Of a DNA stretch of 64,000 bases, positions 47,398 through 56,447 are shown in pieces; position 1 is the first letter of the stretch, and every line of letters starts with the position of its first letter. Origin of the DNA: Massilia sp. H6 (GTDB taxonomy: Bacteria; Pseudomonadota; Gammaproteobacteria; Burkholderiales; Burkholderiaceae_D); NCBI RefSeq assembly GCF_024802625.1, contig NZ_CP103371.1:2852001-2916000 (forward strand), read 5' to 3'. The position numbers and the translations under genes were made by a program. The notes under the pieces are model-generated. The model was not told where the DNA came from. It did no database searches and saw only the letters and a program-made list of their open reading frames with translations.

Positions 47398-50066
47398 CGG
47401 CCCTCCTTCGCTTGCCGCAGCAGCAACTGTTCGATGCGCGCTTCGGTACGCGCATCGGCCAGCGCCGGCAGCGCCAGCAATTCGCGTAACGCTGCGAGGT
47501 GCGCGCCCGGGCCTGCTTTTCGTTGCGCCGGCTGGCCGCTCTGGTGGCCCGACTTGAGCGAATCTTGCAGCACCTCGACTTGCAGCTTGAGGCGTTCGCG
47601 CGCGAACTCGGCGCCGCTGTCGATACCGGCCGCGATCTCGAGCCGCAGCAGGTCGTGCAGCAGGCGCTCGCGATTGGCTTCCAGGGTGCGCGCATAGCCG
47701 AGGCGGTCGCCGCCATCCAGCGCATCGAGCGCCGCATCGAAGCGCGTGCGCATGATCGCCTCGAAGCCGTCTTCGAGCGGCAGCAGCGCATCCCAGCGCG
47801 CGCGCCAGTCGGCAGTATTGGTAAGGGCCTCGGGATTGGCCAGCGCCGTTTCCAGCGCCTGGGTCAGGCGCAGTTTGTCGCGCACTGTGCCAGCCAGCAC
47901 CAGCCCGGCGGCGCGGCGCGCCACGTCGGCCTGGTGCTGCACTGCCGCCACTGCCGCGTGATAGCGTTTGTCGATGCGCGCTTCGTGGGCGCGCGGCACC
48001 GGACCAATCGCATGCCACTCGGCCGCAGCCTCGCGCAACAGCTTGCCGGCGCTGGCGGGCGTGACCTCCGGCGCCGCCGCTTCGAGGCGTGCGCACAGCG
48101 CCTCTTTCGCGGTCTCGTGCTCGCGGCGCTCGTGGTCAGCGGCATGCGCATGCTCCTTGCGCCCGGCGAACAGGGCGTCGCAGGCTGCGCGGAAGCGTTG
48201 CCACAAAGCCTGTTCGACCTTGCGCTCGAGCGGCAGCGCACGCGCATGCTCTTGCCAGCGGTGCTGCAGTTCGCGCAGCTGGTCGAGCGCCTGGCGCTTG
48301 TGCGGGTCGAGTGCCAGCGCTTCTTCGATCAATTGCTCGCGCACCTGCATGGCCTGCTCGCGCTGCTGCTCGAGCGGACCTTGCAACGTGCTCATGGCTT
48401 CCGAGAACAAGCTGTCGAGCCGTTTCTTTTCTTTGCGGTCGATCGGTCCGAGGTGACTCCAGGCACTGCGCAGGTTTTGCACGGTGCCGGACACATGCTT
48501 CCAGTCGGCCGCGCCGGAGGCGAGCCGCGCGATCTCGCCCTGCGCTTCGTCTATCAGCGCCTGTCCGCGCGCGGCATTCGCATGACGTTCGTCGGCCAGG
48601 TGGCGGAAATGGGCGGCGGCCGGAGCGTAGGCAATGGTGCAGGCGGCGTCGAACCGCTCCCACAGCGAGCGCGGCGCCGGACCGGACAGGCCGTCGAGTG
48701 CCTTCCAGCGCTCGCGCATGCTGCCGACCTTCTTGGCCAGTTCGGACATGGCAAGCTGCTCGGTGGCCAGGGTTTCCACCGCCTTGATCAGTTCTTCGCG
48801 CGAGACATTGCCGCCCCAACGGGCCCAGTCAGACAGTCGTTTGAGTTCGGCGCGCGCATGGGCCAGCCGGTCGGCCTGCGCCGGCGTCAGGCGCAGGCCC
48901 TTGTCCTTGCTGTCCTTCAGTGACTTGTCGAGTTCGGCAGCCATGCCGAGCGAGCCCTGCTCGAGGGCCGCTTCCATGGCGTCGAGGCGCCCGAGAAAGT
49001 CTTGATCGGCTCCTTTGGCCTGCGCCGCCTGCCCCTGCTTGCGTGCGCTCTTGTGCGCGTGCTGGCTGTCCGCCGATGGCGGCGCCGGTTCCTGCCTGGA
49101 CTCGCGATGGTCGTGCGGCAGGCTGGCCAGCAGCGCGTCGAAACGATCCTGCAGCTGTGCGCCGAGCGGGTTGGACGGCAACGCCGGCAGGCGCTGCCAC
49201 TGCTTGCGCAAGCTATCTGCCTGCAATTCGGCGGCCGCTTGTGCCTGCCACTGGGCGAGTGCGGCTTCGCGCGCCACGCAAGCGGCCTGGTCCTGCTCCA
49301 AGGTGGCCAGGCTGGCGCCAATGCGCGCCTGCTCGGCGGCGAAATCGGCCACCAGGGAGCGCGGCAGCGCGGGGTGGCCGGGAGCGACGAGCGCCTCGGC
49401 CTGCTCGCGCGACAGCGTTGCGAGCCGTTCGCCCAAGGCTGTGGCATCGAGCCCGCTGCTGCCAAGCTGGCGCAGCGCGGCAAGACGGTCGATCATGGCG
49501 CGCTGCAACTGCACCTGCTGCTCGAGGCGCTGGCCCAACTGGGCGCGTACGGCATCGAACTGCGCGGCTAGCTCGGGCGCCACGGTGAGCGCCCATTTGC
49601 GGTCGAGTTCGGCGACATGATTGGGAGTGAGCAGCGCGTCATCGAGCAGGGCGCGGGCCTGGACCAGCGCTTCCTGGCCGCGCCGCAGCTCGGATTCGTG
49701 GTGGCGAATCGCATCGAGCCGGGACTGCATCAGCTTGGCGACACGGCGATCGAGGTTGCGCATGGCCGTATGCACCTGCTCGAGCTGCGGCCGGCTGTGG
49801 ATCAGCTCGGCCGCAGCAAGACGCAGCTCGGAAAAATCGCAAGAGAGAATAAAGGCGACCGCGGCGGCTTCATCGCCGTTCAGGTGACTGAGCTGTTCGG
49901 CTTGCTGCTCGCGCGGCGTGGGTGCGGCAGGGACACCGGCCGCGCTGGACGCGCGCTCGTTGCGGGCAGGCTGCCCCGGCTGCGAGGATCGGCCCTGTGC
50001 TTCCTTGCCCGCAGCGCCGGCGGCGGCCTTGTCGCCACCTTGCCGTTTGAAAAGGAATTCGAACAT
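47394..50066 (-). CDS. Large DUF349 repeat protein
   Basis: This 890-residue, mostly helical protein has repeated DUF349 units of about 75 residues, each with a Trp-containing helix such as LWERFDAACTIAYAPAAAHF, LWQRFRAACDALFAGRK and AAEWHAIGPVPRAHEARIDKRYHA. No signal peptide or membrane segment is present. The family is common in proteobacteria and its function is not established. The amino end MFEFLFKRQ is typical of this family. Confidence 0.85.
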   Translation of the reverse strand: MFEFLFKRQGGDKAAAGAAGKEAQGRSSQPGQPARNERASSAAGVPAAPTPREQQAEQLSHLNGDEAAAVAFILSCDFSELRLAAAELIHSRPQLEQVHTAMRNLDRRVAKLMQSRLDAIRHHESELRRGQEALVQARALLDDALLTPNHVAELDRKWALTVAPELAAQFDAVRAQLGQRLEQQVQLQRAMIDRLAALRQLGSSGLDATALGERLATLSREQAEALVAPGHPALPRSLVADFAAEQARIGASLATLEQDQAACVAREAALAQWQAQAAAELQADSLRKQWQRLPALPSNPLGAQLQDRFDALLASLPHDHRESRQEPAPPSADSQHAHKSARKQGQAAQAKGADQDFLGRLDAMEAALEQGSLGMAAELDKSLKDSKDKGLRLTPAQADRLAHARAELKRLSDWARWGGNVSREELIKAVETLATEQLAMSELAKKVGSMRERWKALDGLSGPAPRSLWERFDAACTIAYAPAAAHFRHLADERHANAARGQALIDEAQGEIARLASGAADWKHVSGTVQNLRSAWSHLGPIDRKEKKRLDSLFSEAMSTLQGPLEQQREQAMQVREQLIEEALALDPHKRQALDQLRELQHRWQEHARALPLERKVEQALWQRFRAACDALFAGRKEHAHAADHERREHETAKEALCARLEAAAPEVTPASAGKLLREAAAEWHAIGPVPRAHEARIDKRYHAAVAAVQHQADVARRAAGLVLAGTVRDKLRLTQALETALANPEALTNTADWRARWDALLPLEDGFEAIMRTRFDAALDALDGGDRLGYARTLEANRERLLHDLLRLEIAAGIDSGAEFARERLKLQVEVLQDSLKSGHQSGQPAQRKAGPGAHLAALRELLALPALADARTEARIEQLLLRQAKEGR

Positions 50067-50132
50067 GATGAAGTCGCAGTTCTAAAACTCCCATCATAGC
50101 AAAGAACTAAGAGGGCCCCCGTCCGGAAAAGC

Positions 50133-50726
50133 TCAGTGGGTGACGTAGTGCCGCGCGGGCTGCGGCGCCTGGCCCACGGCGGCTGGCGCGGCCCCATTCG
50201 GGGCAATTGCCTTGCCTGGCATCCGGCCCGCCGGGTAGCCGCGGTTCTCGTGCTGCCATGCATCGTGGGCCAGCATGTCGTTGGCGATCGCGAACCAGGA
50301 CTCGCTCGGTATGTGGGTGCGGGCCACCGGAAACAGGTCGCGCTCTTCACGGTCGAGACGTTCGAGCAGCAGCTTGCAGCAGCGCTCGAGCGCCGCGCCG
50401 AAGGCCTTGTCTTGCACGGCCGCCGCCGCATGGGCATCGGCGCGTGCCTCGATGGCCGCCATGGTCAGCGCGTCGAGCTCGGCCAGCAACTGCGGGGCAA
50501 CGCCGGCCCGGCGCAAGGCCGGCAGCACGAATTTGTCGAGCTTGCGCCAGTAGCAGTTATCGAAGGCTGCCCGCAGGGCATCGCAGGCCAGTTCGAACTG
50601 GCGCGGGGTAGGCGCCGCATGCTGCGAGGCAGCCGGGTTCCAGCGTTCCAGCAACGATTGCAGCACCACGCGGGCGCTGGCCTGCTCGATGGAAAGGGCA
50701 ACTAAAGTATACGTCGACGTCAACAT
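50133..50726 (-). CDS. Hemerythrin-like helical protein with poorly kept metal ligands
   Basis: This 197-residue protein looks all-helical. DREERDLFPVARTHIPSESW resembles the late HHE motif 'H.E.E..LFP.A', but the expected first ligand position reads SIEQAS instead of an EH pair, and few His occur in the first 100 residues. The tail is Pro/Ala-rich. The ATG at 50726 follows GGAGA by 6 bases. It is divergent from sbcDC. The call is tentative. Confidence 0.5.
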   Translation of the reverse strand: MLTSTYTLVALSIEQASARVVLQSLLERWNPAASQHAAPTPRQFELACDALRAAFDNCYWRKLDKFVLPALRRAGVAPQLLAELDALTMAAIEARADAHAAAAVQDKAFGAALERCCKLLLERLDREERDLFPVARTHIPSESWFAIANDMLAHDAWQHENRGYPAGRMPGKAIAPNGAAPAAVGQAPQPARHYVTH

Positions 50727-51007
50727 CCATGTCTCCTCTCGGAATGCCGCCGCCAGCACGCGGCCGGGCGAAGGGCCGCATTGCATGGGCTGGGGAAGCT
50801 TGGTGTAGGGCAGGCGCGCTGTGGTTGTTGTTATCGCTGGCCTGTGGGATTTCGTAGTGTAGAGACATGCCCCATGACGGGTTTGAGCTGGCGCAAACTC
50901 GGACTGGTGGACTTTGGTGACTTTTTACTGATCGCGATGTCCGATTGACTCGGTCCTTGCTCGACTTTTGAGCAGCAGGCAATAGCTTACCTCGCCAATC
51001 AATACCA

Positions 51008-51023
51008 CTGTAAAAATACACAG
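51008..51023 (+). promoter_or_regulatory. LexA-type SOS box upstream of sbcDC
   Basis: CTGT-N8-ACAG (CTGTAAAAATACACAG) with A before and TA after it matches the LexA operator used by proteobacteria. It lies 64 bases before the sbcD start, just upstream of the predicted -35. The remaining sequence of the 361-bp divergent gap (50727-51087) shows nothing else I can name apart from the promoter below. Confidence 0.7.
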
Positions 51024-51029
51024 TATTTG

Positions 51030-51059
51030 TTGGGTCGAACGACCAGTCTGCGATATAGT
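51030..51059 (+). promoter_or_regulatory. Predicted sigma-70 promoter of sbcDC
   Basis: TTGGGT, 18-base spacer, TATAGT, with the predicted start near 51066 and the ATG at 51088. The LexA-type box ends 6 bases before the -35. Confidence 0.55.
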
Positions 51060-51087
51060 AGGCGCCCACCTCCTTTCCATTTTTACC

Positions 51088-52341
51088 ATGCGGCTGCTGC
51101 ATACTTCCGACTGGCACCTCGGCCAGACCCTGCACACGTTCGACCGAAGCTACGAGCACGGATGCTTCCTCGACTGGCTCGTGGCCAGCCTGGTGGCCGA
51201 GGACATCGATGTGCTGCTCATCGCCGGCGACATCTTCGACAATGCCAACCCGTCGGCCGCCGCGCACCGCCAGTTCTACCGCTTCCTGCAGCAGGCCAAG
51301 GCCAGGGTGCCCCATCTGCAGGTGGTGGTCATTGCCGGCAACCACGATTCTCCCGGACGCCTCGAAGCGGCCACGCCCTTGCTCGAGGCCCATGGCACGG
51401 TCGTGGTCGGCAATGTCGCGCGCACGCCCGACGGCAGCATCGACCTGGAGCGCTTGCTGGTCCCGCTGCGCGGGCGCGACGGCAGTGTGGGCGCATGGTG
51501 CCTGGCGATTCCCTTCCTGCGGCCGGGCGACGTGCCGCGCGTCGTCGCCGAAGACGCCGACCTGGCGGGCGACCCCTACCTCAACGGCACCGCCCTGCTC
51601 TACCGCCAGGCCTTTGCACTGGCCCGGTCGCGCTGCACGGCCGATCAAGCCATCATTGCAATGGGCCATTGCCACATGGTCGATGGGCAGGCGTCGCAGG
51701 ATTCCGAGCGCCGCATCGTCATTGGCGGCACCGAGGCGTTGCCCGCGACCATGTTCGACCCGGCGGTGGCATACGTTGCGCTGGGCCACCTGCACCTGGC
51801 CCAGCGCGTTGGCGGCCACGAGCACCGGCGCTACTGCGGCAGCCCGCTGCCATTGTCGTTCTCGGAAGTAAGCTACCAGCACCAGGTGCTGTGCGTCGAC
51901 CTCGACGGACCGGCGGTGGCGGCGGTCACCGCCTTGCACGTGCCGCGCGCGGTAGAGCTGCTGCGGGTGCCGCCCAAGCCGGCGCCGCTCGACGACGTGC
52001 TCGCTGCGCTCGAAGCACTGGCCTTGCCCGACGCCCCCTCGCATGCCCAGCCCTTCCTCGAAGTGCGCGTGCTGCTCGACGGTCCGGAGCCGGGCTTGCG
52101 CGCCCGCGTCGAAGCCGCCCTCGCCGGCAAGCCGGTGCGCCTGGCCAAGATCGAGCCAACCCGGCGCCACGCCGCACGCGAGGCCGCTACCGCTGCGCTC
52201 ACGCTCGATCAACTGGCCCAGCTGCAGCCCGACGATATCTTCCGGCGCCTGTGGGCCCAGCGTTTCGGCGACGAGGTGCCGCCCGACCAGCTCGCCGCCT
52301 TCGCGGAACTTACCCATGCGCTGGATGGAGACGCCGCATGA
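51088..52341 (+). CDS. sbcD: SbcCD nuclease, subunit D
   Basis: SbcD is the Mre11-like phosphoesterase of the SbcCD complex, which cuts DNA hairpins and protein-blocked ends. The 417-residue protein has the metal-binding motifs HTSDWHLGQTL, AGDIFDN, GNHDSPGR, GHCHM and GHLHLAQRV. The carboxy third is the capping and SbcC-binding region. The stop overlaps the sbcC start (ATGA). Confidence 0.96.
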   Translation: MRLLHTSDWHLGQTLHTFDRSYEHGCFLDWLVASLVAEDIDVLLIAGDIFDNANPSAAAHRQFYRFLQQAKARVPHLQVVVIAGNHDSPGRLEAATPLLEAHGTVVVGNVARTPDGSIDLERLLVPLRGRDGSVGAWCLAIPFLRPGDVPRVVAEDADLAGDPYLNGTALLYRQAFALARSRCTADQAIIAMGHCHMVDGQASQDSERRIVIGGTEALPATMFDPAVAYVALGHLHLAQRVGGHEHRRYCGSPLPLSFSEVSYQHQVLCVDLDGPAVAAVTALHVPRAVELLRVPPKPAPLDDVLAALEALALPDAPSHAQPFLEVRVLLDGPEPGLRARVEAALAGKPVRLAKIEPTRRHAAREAATAALTLDQLAQLQPDDIFRRLWAQRFGDEVPPDQLAAFAELTHALDGDAA

Positions 52342-55300
52342 GAATCCTGCGCATCAGCGGCAAGAACCTGGCTTCGCTCGCCGACCAGTTCCAGGTTGAT
52401 TTCGAACGCGAACCGCTGGCCTCGGCCGGACTGTTCGCCATTAGCGGGCCCACCGGCGCCGGCAAGAGCACCCTGCTCGACGCCCTGTGCCTGGCCCTTT
52501 ACGACGCCACGCCGCGCCTGCTCAAGCGCGCCGGCAGCCAGTTGCCGGATGTCGGCGGCGACACCGTCTCGGCGCTCGACCCGCGCACCCTGATGCGGCG
52601 CGGCGCGGCCGAAGCCTGGGCCGAGGTCGACTTCGCCGGCAACGACGGCCTGCGCTATCGCGCGCGCTGGAGCGTGCGTCGCGCCTATGGCAAGCCGGGC
52701 GGCGCCCTGCAGCCGTCCAAAATGAGCCTGCACCGGTTGCCCGAACTCGATCCGCTGGGCGGCACCAAGACCGAGGTCGCGGCCGAAATCGTGGCGCGCA
52801 TCGGCCTGTCGTTCGAGCAGTTCACGCGCGCCGTGCTGCTGGCGCAGAACGAATTCTCGGCCTTTCTCAAGACCGACGAAAACGAGCGGGGCGAATTGCT
52901 CGAAACCCTGACCGGCACCACGATCTACAGCGAGATTTCGAAACGGGCCTTCGAGCGCTACCGCAACGAGCAGGAGCGCACCAAGATGCTCGCCTCCCAG
53001 CTGGCCAGCCAGGCGCCGCTGGCGGCCGAAGAACGTGCCAGGCTCGATGCCGACCGTGCCCATGCCGAGCTGGCCCTGGAAGCGCTCGACGCCCGCCGCG
53101 CCGCGCTCGAACACGAACTGCGCTGGCACCACGAAGCGCTCAAGCTCGAGCGCGGCGAGGTCCAGGCCGGCGAAGCGCTGGCGCTGGCTCAGGCAGCCCA
53201 GGCCGGAGCCGGCGAGCGCCGCCAGCGGCTGGCTACGCTCGAGGCCGTGCAGCCGGCGCGTGCGCTGGTGGCCGAGGTGGTGCGCCTCGAAGGCGAGCGC
53301 AAGCTGGCCGTCGAATCGGGCACCAGGCTCGAAGCGAACCTGGCGGCGGCGCTGGAAGCACGCCGCCAGGCCGTGCTCGATATCGACGCGGCCCTGGGCG
53401 CAGTCGACGCGGCCGACGGCGCCTTGCGCGCTTGCGCGCCGCAGCTCGACGGTGCCAAGGCGCTCGATGCCGCCATCGCGGCGCTGGCGCCCTTGCACGG
53501 GCAGGCCACGAGCGCGCTCGACGCCGCGCGCAACGAAGCGCGCCAGGCGCGCGCGGCCCATCAGGCCAAGGCGGACGCCCTCGACGCCGCGCGCCGGGGG
53601 CGCGATAGCGCGGCGGCATGGCTGTCGGCGCACGCCCGGCTCGAGCCGATGGCGGCGCAATGGCCGCGCTGGGACAAGCTGCTCGGGCAAGCCGCGCAAA
53701 TGGAAAGGGCGCAAGCAGACGCGGCAGCCGCACTTGCCACCGCCGGCAACCAGGCACAAGAGGCGGCCCAACTCGAACAGGGCGCCGCACGCGCACTGAC
53801 CGAGGCCAGTGCCCGCCTTGACACGCTCGACAGTGCCCGCCGCGACGCCATGGCTGCACTCGAATCGGGCGATCCGCAAGCGCTGGCCGACGAGCGCCAG
53901 GCACTCGACGCCCGCCGCGAACGCCTCGATGCTGCCGAAAGAGCCTGGACGGCGCTGGCGAGCACACGCCAGGAGCTCGCCCACACCAGCGGCGAGCTCG
54001 ATCGCGTCGATACCGCACGCGCTGGCGCCAGCGGGCTGCTCGACGCGGCGCGCGCCGCCGCCCCGGCGCTGCTCGCGGCAATGCACCAGTCCGAGAAATC
54101 GCTGACGGCGGCCGAACTTGCCTGCGCCGCCAGCGTGGAAGAACTGCGCGCCACCCTTGACGACGACGCACCCTGCCCGGTCTGCGGCTCGCTCGCCCAT
54201 CCGTATCTCGACCATGGGCGCGAAGACATGCTGCGCACCATGCTGGCCAGCTTGCGTGGCGAAGTGCGCGACTGCCGCAAGGCGGTGCGCGACAACGAAG
54301 CGCTGCAGGCAACGCAGGCGGCAACGCTGGCGGCGGCCAGCGAACGTCTTGGCAGCCTGGAGCGCGAACGCGGCGCCCTGCGCACGCTGGTGGCCGAACT
54401 GGGCGCGGAATGGGCCGCACAGGCGCGCGCCGCCGATGTACCGGACGCCGCCGCATTCGATACTGATGGGGCGCTCGCCGATGCGGCGCAAGCTGAGTCT
54501 GCCAGTGAGCACCTGCCGGCCTGGTTCGCCGCGGCGCACGCGGCCTCACGCAGCGCGCTGGCGGCGCTCGAGGCACGCGCGGCCGGCCTGCGCCGCGCGG
54601 CGCAGGCCCGCGATGTGGCCCAAGCCGCCTATGACCGGGCGCAGCTCGACCATGCCCGCCTGCGCCAGGCGGCCGACCAGGCCCGCGAGGCAAGTACCCG
54701 CCTGCACGCCGAGGTAGGCGCCCTGACGGTGCAACAGCAGGGGCTGGCTGCCCAGCTGGCATCGGTGCTGGCCGAACTCGACCCGGTGCTGTCGGCTGCC
54801 TGCGGCGACGGCTGGCAATCGGCATGGCGCGGCAATCCGGCGCAGTGGCACGCCAGCCGCATGCACGACGCCGCGCAATGGCAAGAACAGACCGCACTGC
54901 ATGCCCGCAGCAGCGCCGCCGCCGCAACGCTCGAGGCCGAGGCCGCGGGCGCCGGCGAGCGCATTGCCCAGGCAGAGCGCCACGGTGCCGGCCTTGCTGC
55001 GGAATTTAATCGCCTGGAGACCGAGCTCAAGGAAAAACGCGCGCAGCGCCTCGCCCTGTGGCAGGGCCGCTCGGTGTCCGAGGTCGAGTGCGAACTGCTG
55101 GCCGCGGTCGCCGCCGCACGCAAGCATCAGACCGCGCGCCAGGCCATCGCGGCCGAGACGGCGCAGCGCGAGACCGGTGCACGCACCGCGCTGGCGCAAC
55201 TGAACCAGCACATCGCCGCGCTCGACAGTGCGGGCGTGCGCGCCACGGCCAGTCTGTCCGACTGGCTCAATGACTACCGCCGCAACCGTAGCAGCCTGGG

Positions 55301-56156
55301 TACGGATGCGGTCGATGACGCGGCCGAACTCGGCAAGCTATTGGCGGTCGGTGCCAACTGGCTGGCGCAGGAACGCGCCGCGCTGGGCGCGCTCGATGCA
55401 CAGGTGGGCAGTGCCAGCGCCGTGCTGGCCGAACGCCGGGCGCAGCGCGCCTTGCACCTCGAAGGCCTGCCGCCGAGCGGCTTGTCGGCCGACGCAGTGG
55501 CCGCCGCCGTCGACACGCTCAGCGCCGAACGGCGCGCCGCCCATGACCTAGCGACCGAGCTGCGCATGAACGCCGCCCAGGACGATGCGCGCCGCCGGCA
55601 AGCGCAAACCATGCTCGACGCGATCGAGCGCCAGCAGGCGCAGGAGCAGCGCTGGGGCAAGCTGTCCGAGCTGATCGGTTCGAGCGATGGCAAGAAATTC
55701 CGTAACTATGCCCAGCAGTTCACCCTCGACGTGCTGCTCGGCTATGCCAATGCGCACCTGGGCCAACTGGCGAAGCGCTACCGGCTCGAGCGCGTCACCC
55801 ATGCCGGCGCGCCCTCGCTGGCGCTGATGGTGCGCGACCAGGACATGGGTGGCGAGGTGCGCTCGGTCAATTCATTGTCGGGCGGCGAATCTTTCCTGGT
55901 CTCGCTAGCGCTGGCGCTCGGCCTGGCTTCGCTGTCCTCGAACCGGGTGCGCGTCGAATCGCTGTTCATCGACGAAGGCTTCGGCAGCCTCGATACCGAG
56001 ACCCTCGGTGTCGCCATGGATGCGCTCGACGCACTGCAGTCGTTGGGGCGCAAGGTCGGCGTGATTTCGCACGTGCAGGAAATGACCGAACGAATTGCCA
56101 CCAGGGTGCTGGTGCGGCCAAGCGGCGGCGGCAGCAGTGCCGTCGTGGTCGAGTAA
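52338..56156 (+). CDS. sbcC: SbcCD nuclease, subunit C (SMC-like ATPase)
   Basis: This 1272-residue Rad50-like ATPase starts MRILRISGKNLASLADQF. The Walker A is GPTGAGKST. Long coiled-coil arms surround a zinc hook CPVCGSLAHP near residue 613, followed by the signature LSGGESF and Walker B SLFIDEGFGSLD. The same frame is open 437 codons upstream through sbcD, but that stretch is out-of-frame sbcD and is excluded. Very high Ala/Arg content and GC-rich codons make long antisense frames here. Confidence 0.96.
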   Translation: MRILRISGKNLASLADQFQVDFEREPLASAGLFAISGPTGAGKSTLLDALCLALYDATPRLLKRAGSQLPDVGGDTVSALDPRTLMRRGAAEAWAEVDFAGNDGLRYRARWSVRRAYGKPGGALQPSKMSLHRLPELDPLGGTKTEVAAEIVARIGLSFEQFTRAVLLAQNEFSAFLKTDENERGELLETLTGTTIYSEISKRAFERYRNEQERTKMLASQLASQAPLAAEERARLDADRAHAELALEALDARRAALEHELRWHHEALKLERGEVQAGEALALAQAAQAGAGERRQRLATLEAVQPARALVAEVVRLEGERKLAVESGTRLEANLAAALEARRQAVLDIDAALGAVDAADGALRACAPQLDGAKALDAAIAALAPLHGQATSALDAARNEARQARAAHQAKADALDAARRGRDSAAAWLSAHARLEPMAAQWPRWDKLLGQAAQMERAQADAAAALATAGNQAQEAAQLEQGAARALTEASARLDTLDSARRDAMAALESGDPQALADERQALDARRERLDAAERAWTALASTRQELAHTSGELDRVDTARAGASGLLDAARAAAPALLAAMHQSEKSLTAAELACAASVEELRATLDDDAPCPVCGSLAHPYLDHGREDMLRTMLASLRGEVRDCRKAVRDNEALQATQAATLAAASERLGSLERERGALRTLVAELGAEWAAQARAADVPDAAAFDTDGALADAAQAESASEHLPAWFAAAHAASRSALAALEARAAGLRRAAQARDVAQAAYDRAQLDHARLRQAADQAREASTRLHAEVGALTVQQQGLAAQLASVLAELDPVLSAACGDGWQSAWRGNPAQWHASRMHDAAQWQEQTALHARSSAAAATLEAEAAGAGERIAQAERHGAGLAAEFNRLETELKEKRAQRLALWQGRSVSEVECELLAAVAAARKHQTARQAIAAETAQRETGARTALAQLNQHIAALDSAGVRATASLSDWLNDYRRNRSSLGTDAVDDAAELGKLLAVGANWLAQERAALGALDAQVGSASAVLAERRAQRALHLEGLPPSGLSADAVAAAVDTLSAERRAAHDLATELRMNAAQDDARRRQAQTMLDAIERQQAQEQRWGKLSELIGSSDGKKFRNYAQQFTLDVLLGYANAHLGQLAKRYRLERVTHAGAPSLALMVRDQDMGGEVRSVNSLSGGESFLVSLALALGLASLSSNRVRVESLFIDEGFGSLDTETLGVAMDALDALQSLGRKVGVISHVQEMTERIATRVLVRPSGGGSSAVVVE

Positions 56157-56216
56157 ATGGCGCGCGGCAGGCGGGTGTAGAATGCCGCTCTTTCCTGAAA
56201 CTACCATCACACCACC

Positions 56217-56426
56217 ATGAAGCCCGCACGCATCCTTACTTTCAAGTGCGCAAAATGCGCCAAGCCCGTCAAGGTCTTTCTGCAGAAGGTCTCGGCCTGC
56301 TCGCATATCCAGCCTTACCAGGGCATCTGCGCCTGCGGTGAAGTCAAGCGCCACGCCACCGGCAGCCCGGACGCGGTCAAGTCCTATCTCGCATCGGTCG
56401 ACGGCAACTGGCAGCATCATCATTAA
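56217..56426 (+). CDS. Small cysteine-motif protein of unknown function
   Basis: This 69-residue basic protein has FKCAKCAKPV, then SACSH and CACGE, a CxxC plus CxC arrangement suggesting a small zinc-binding fold. Codon use matches real genes. It lies 60 bases after sbcC and 21 bases before the methyltransferase gene. No family is recognised. Confidence 0.65.
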   Translation: MKPARILTFKCAKCAKPVKVFLQKVSACSHIQPYQGICACGEVKRHATGSPDAVKSYLASVDGNWQHHH

Positions 56427-56447
56427 TGCATCGACTGTAGAGCAGAC

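Noticed and set aside
47398..48096. Long amino-terminal extension of moaE
   Set aside because: It is the DUF349 gene read out of frame; MoaE family length and the ATGA overlap fix the start at 47397.
51027..52337. 437-codon in-frame extension upstream of sbcC
   Set aside because: This stretch is sbcD read in another frame; the ATG at 52338 matches the SbcC family start and overlaps the sbcD stop.
52209..54539. 776-codon open frame antisense to sbcC
   Set aside because: It overlaps the Walker A and zinc-hook coding sequence of a well-supported gene and looks like a composition artefact.
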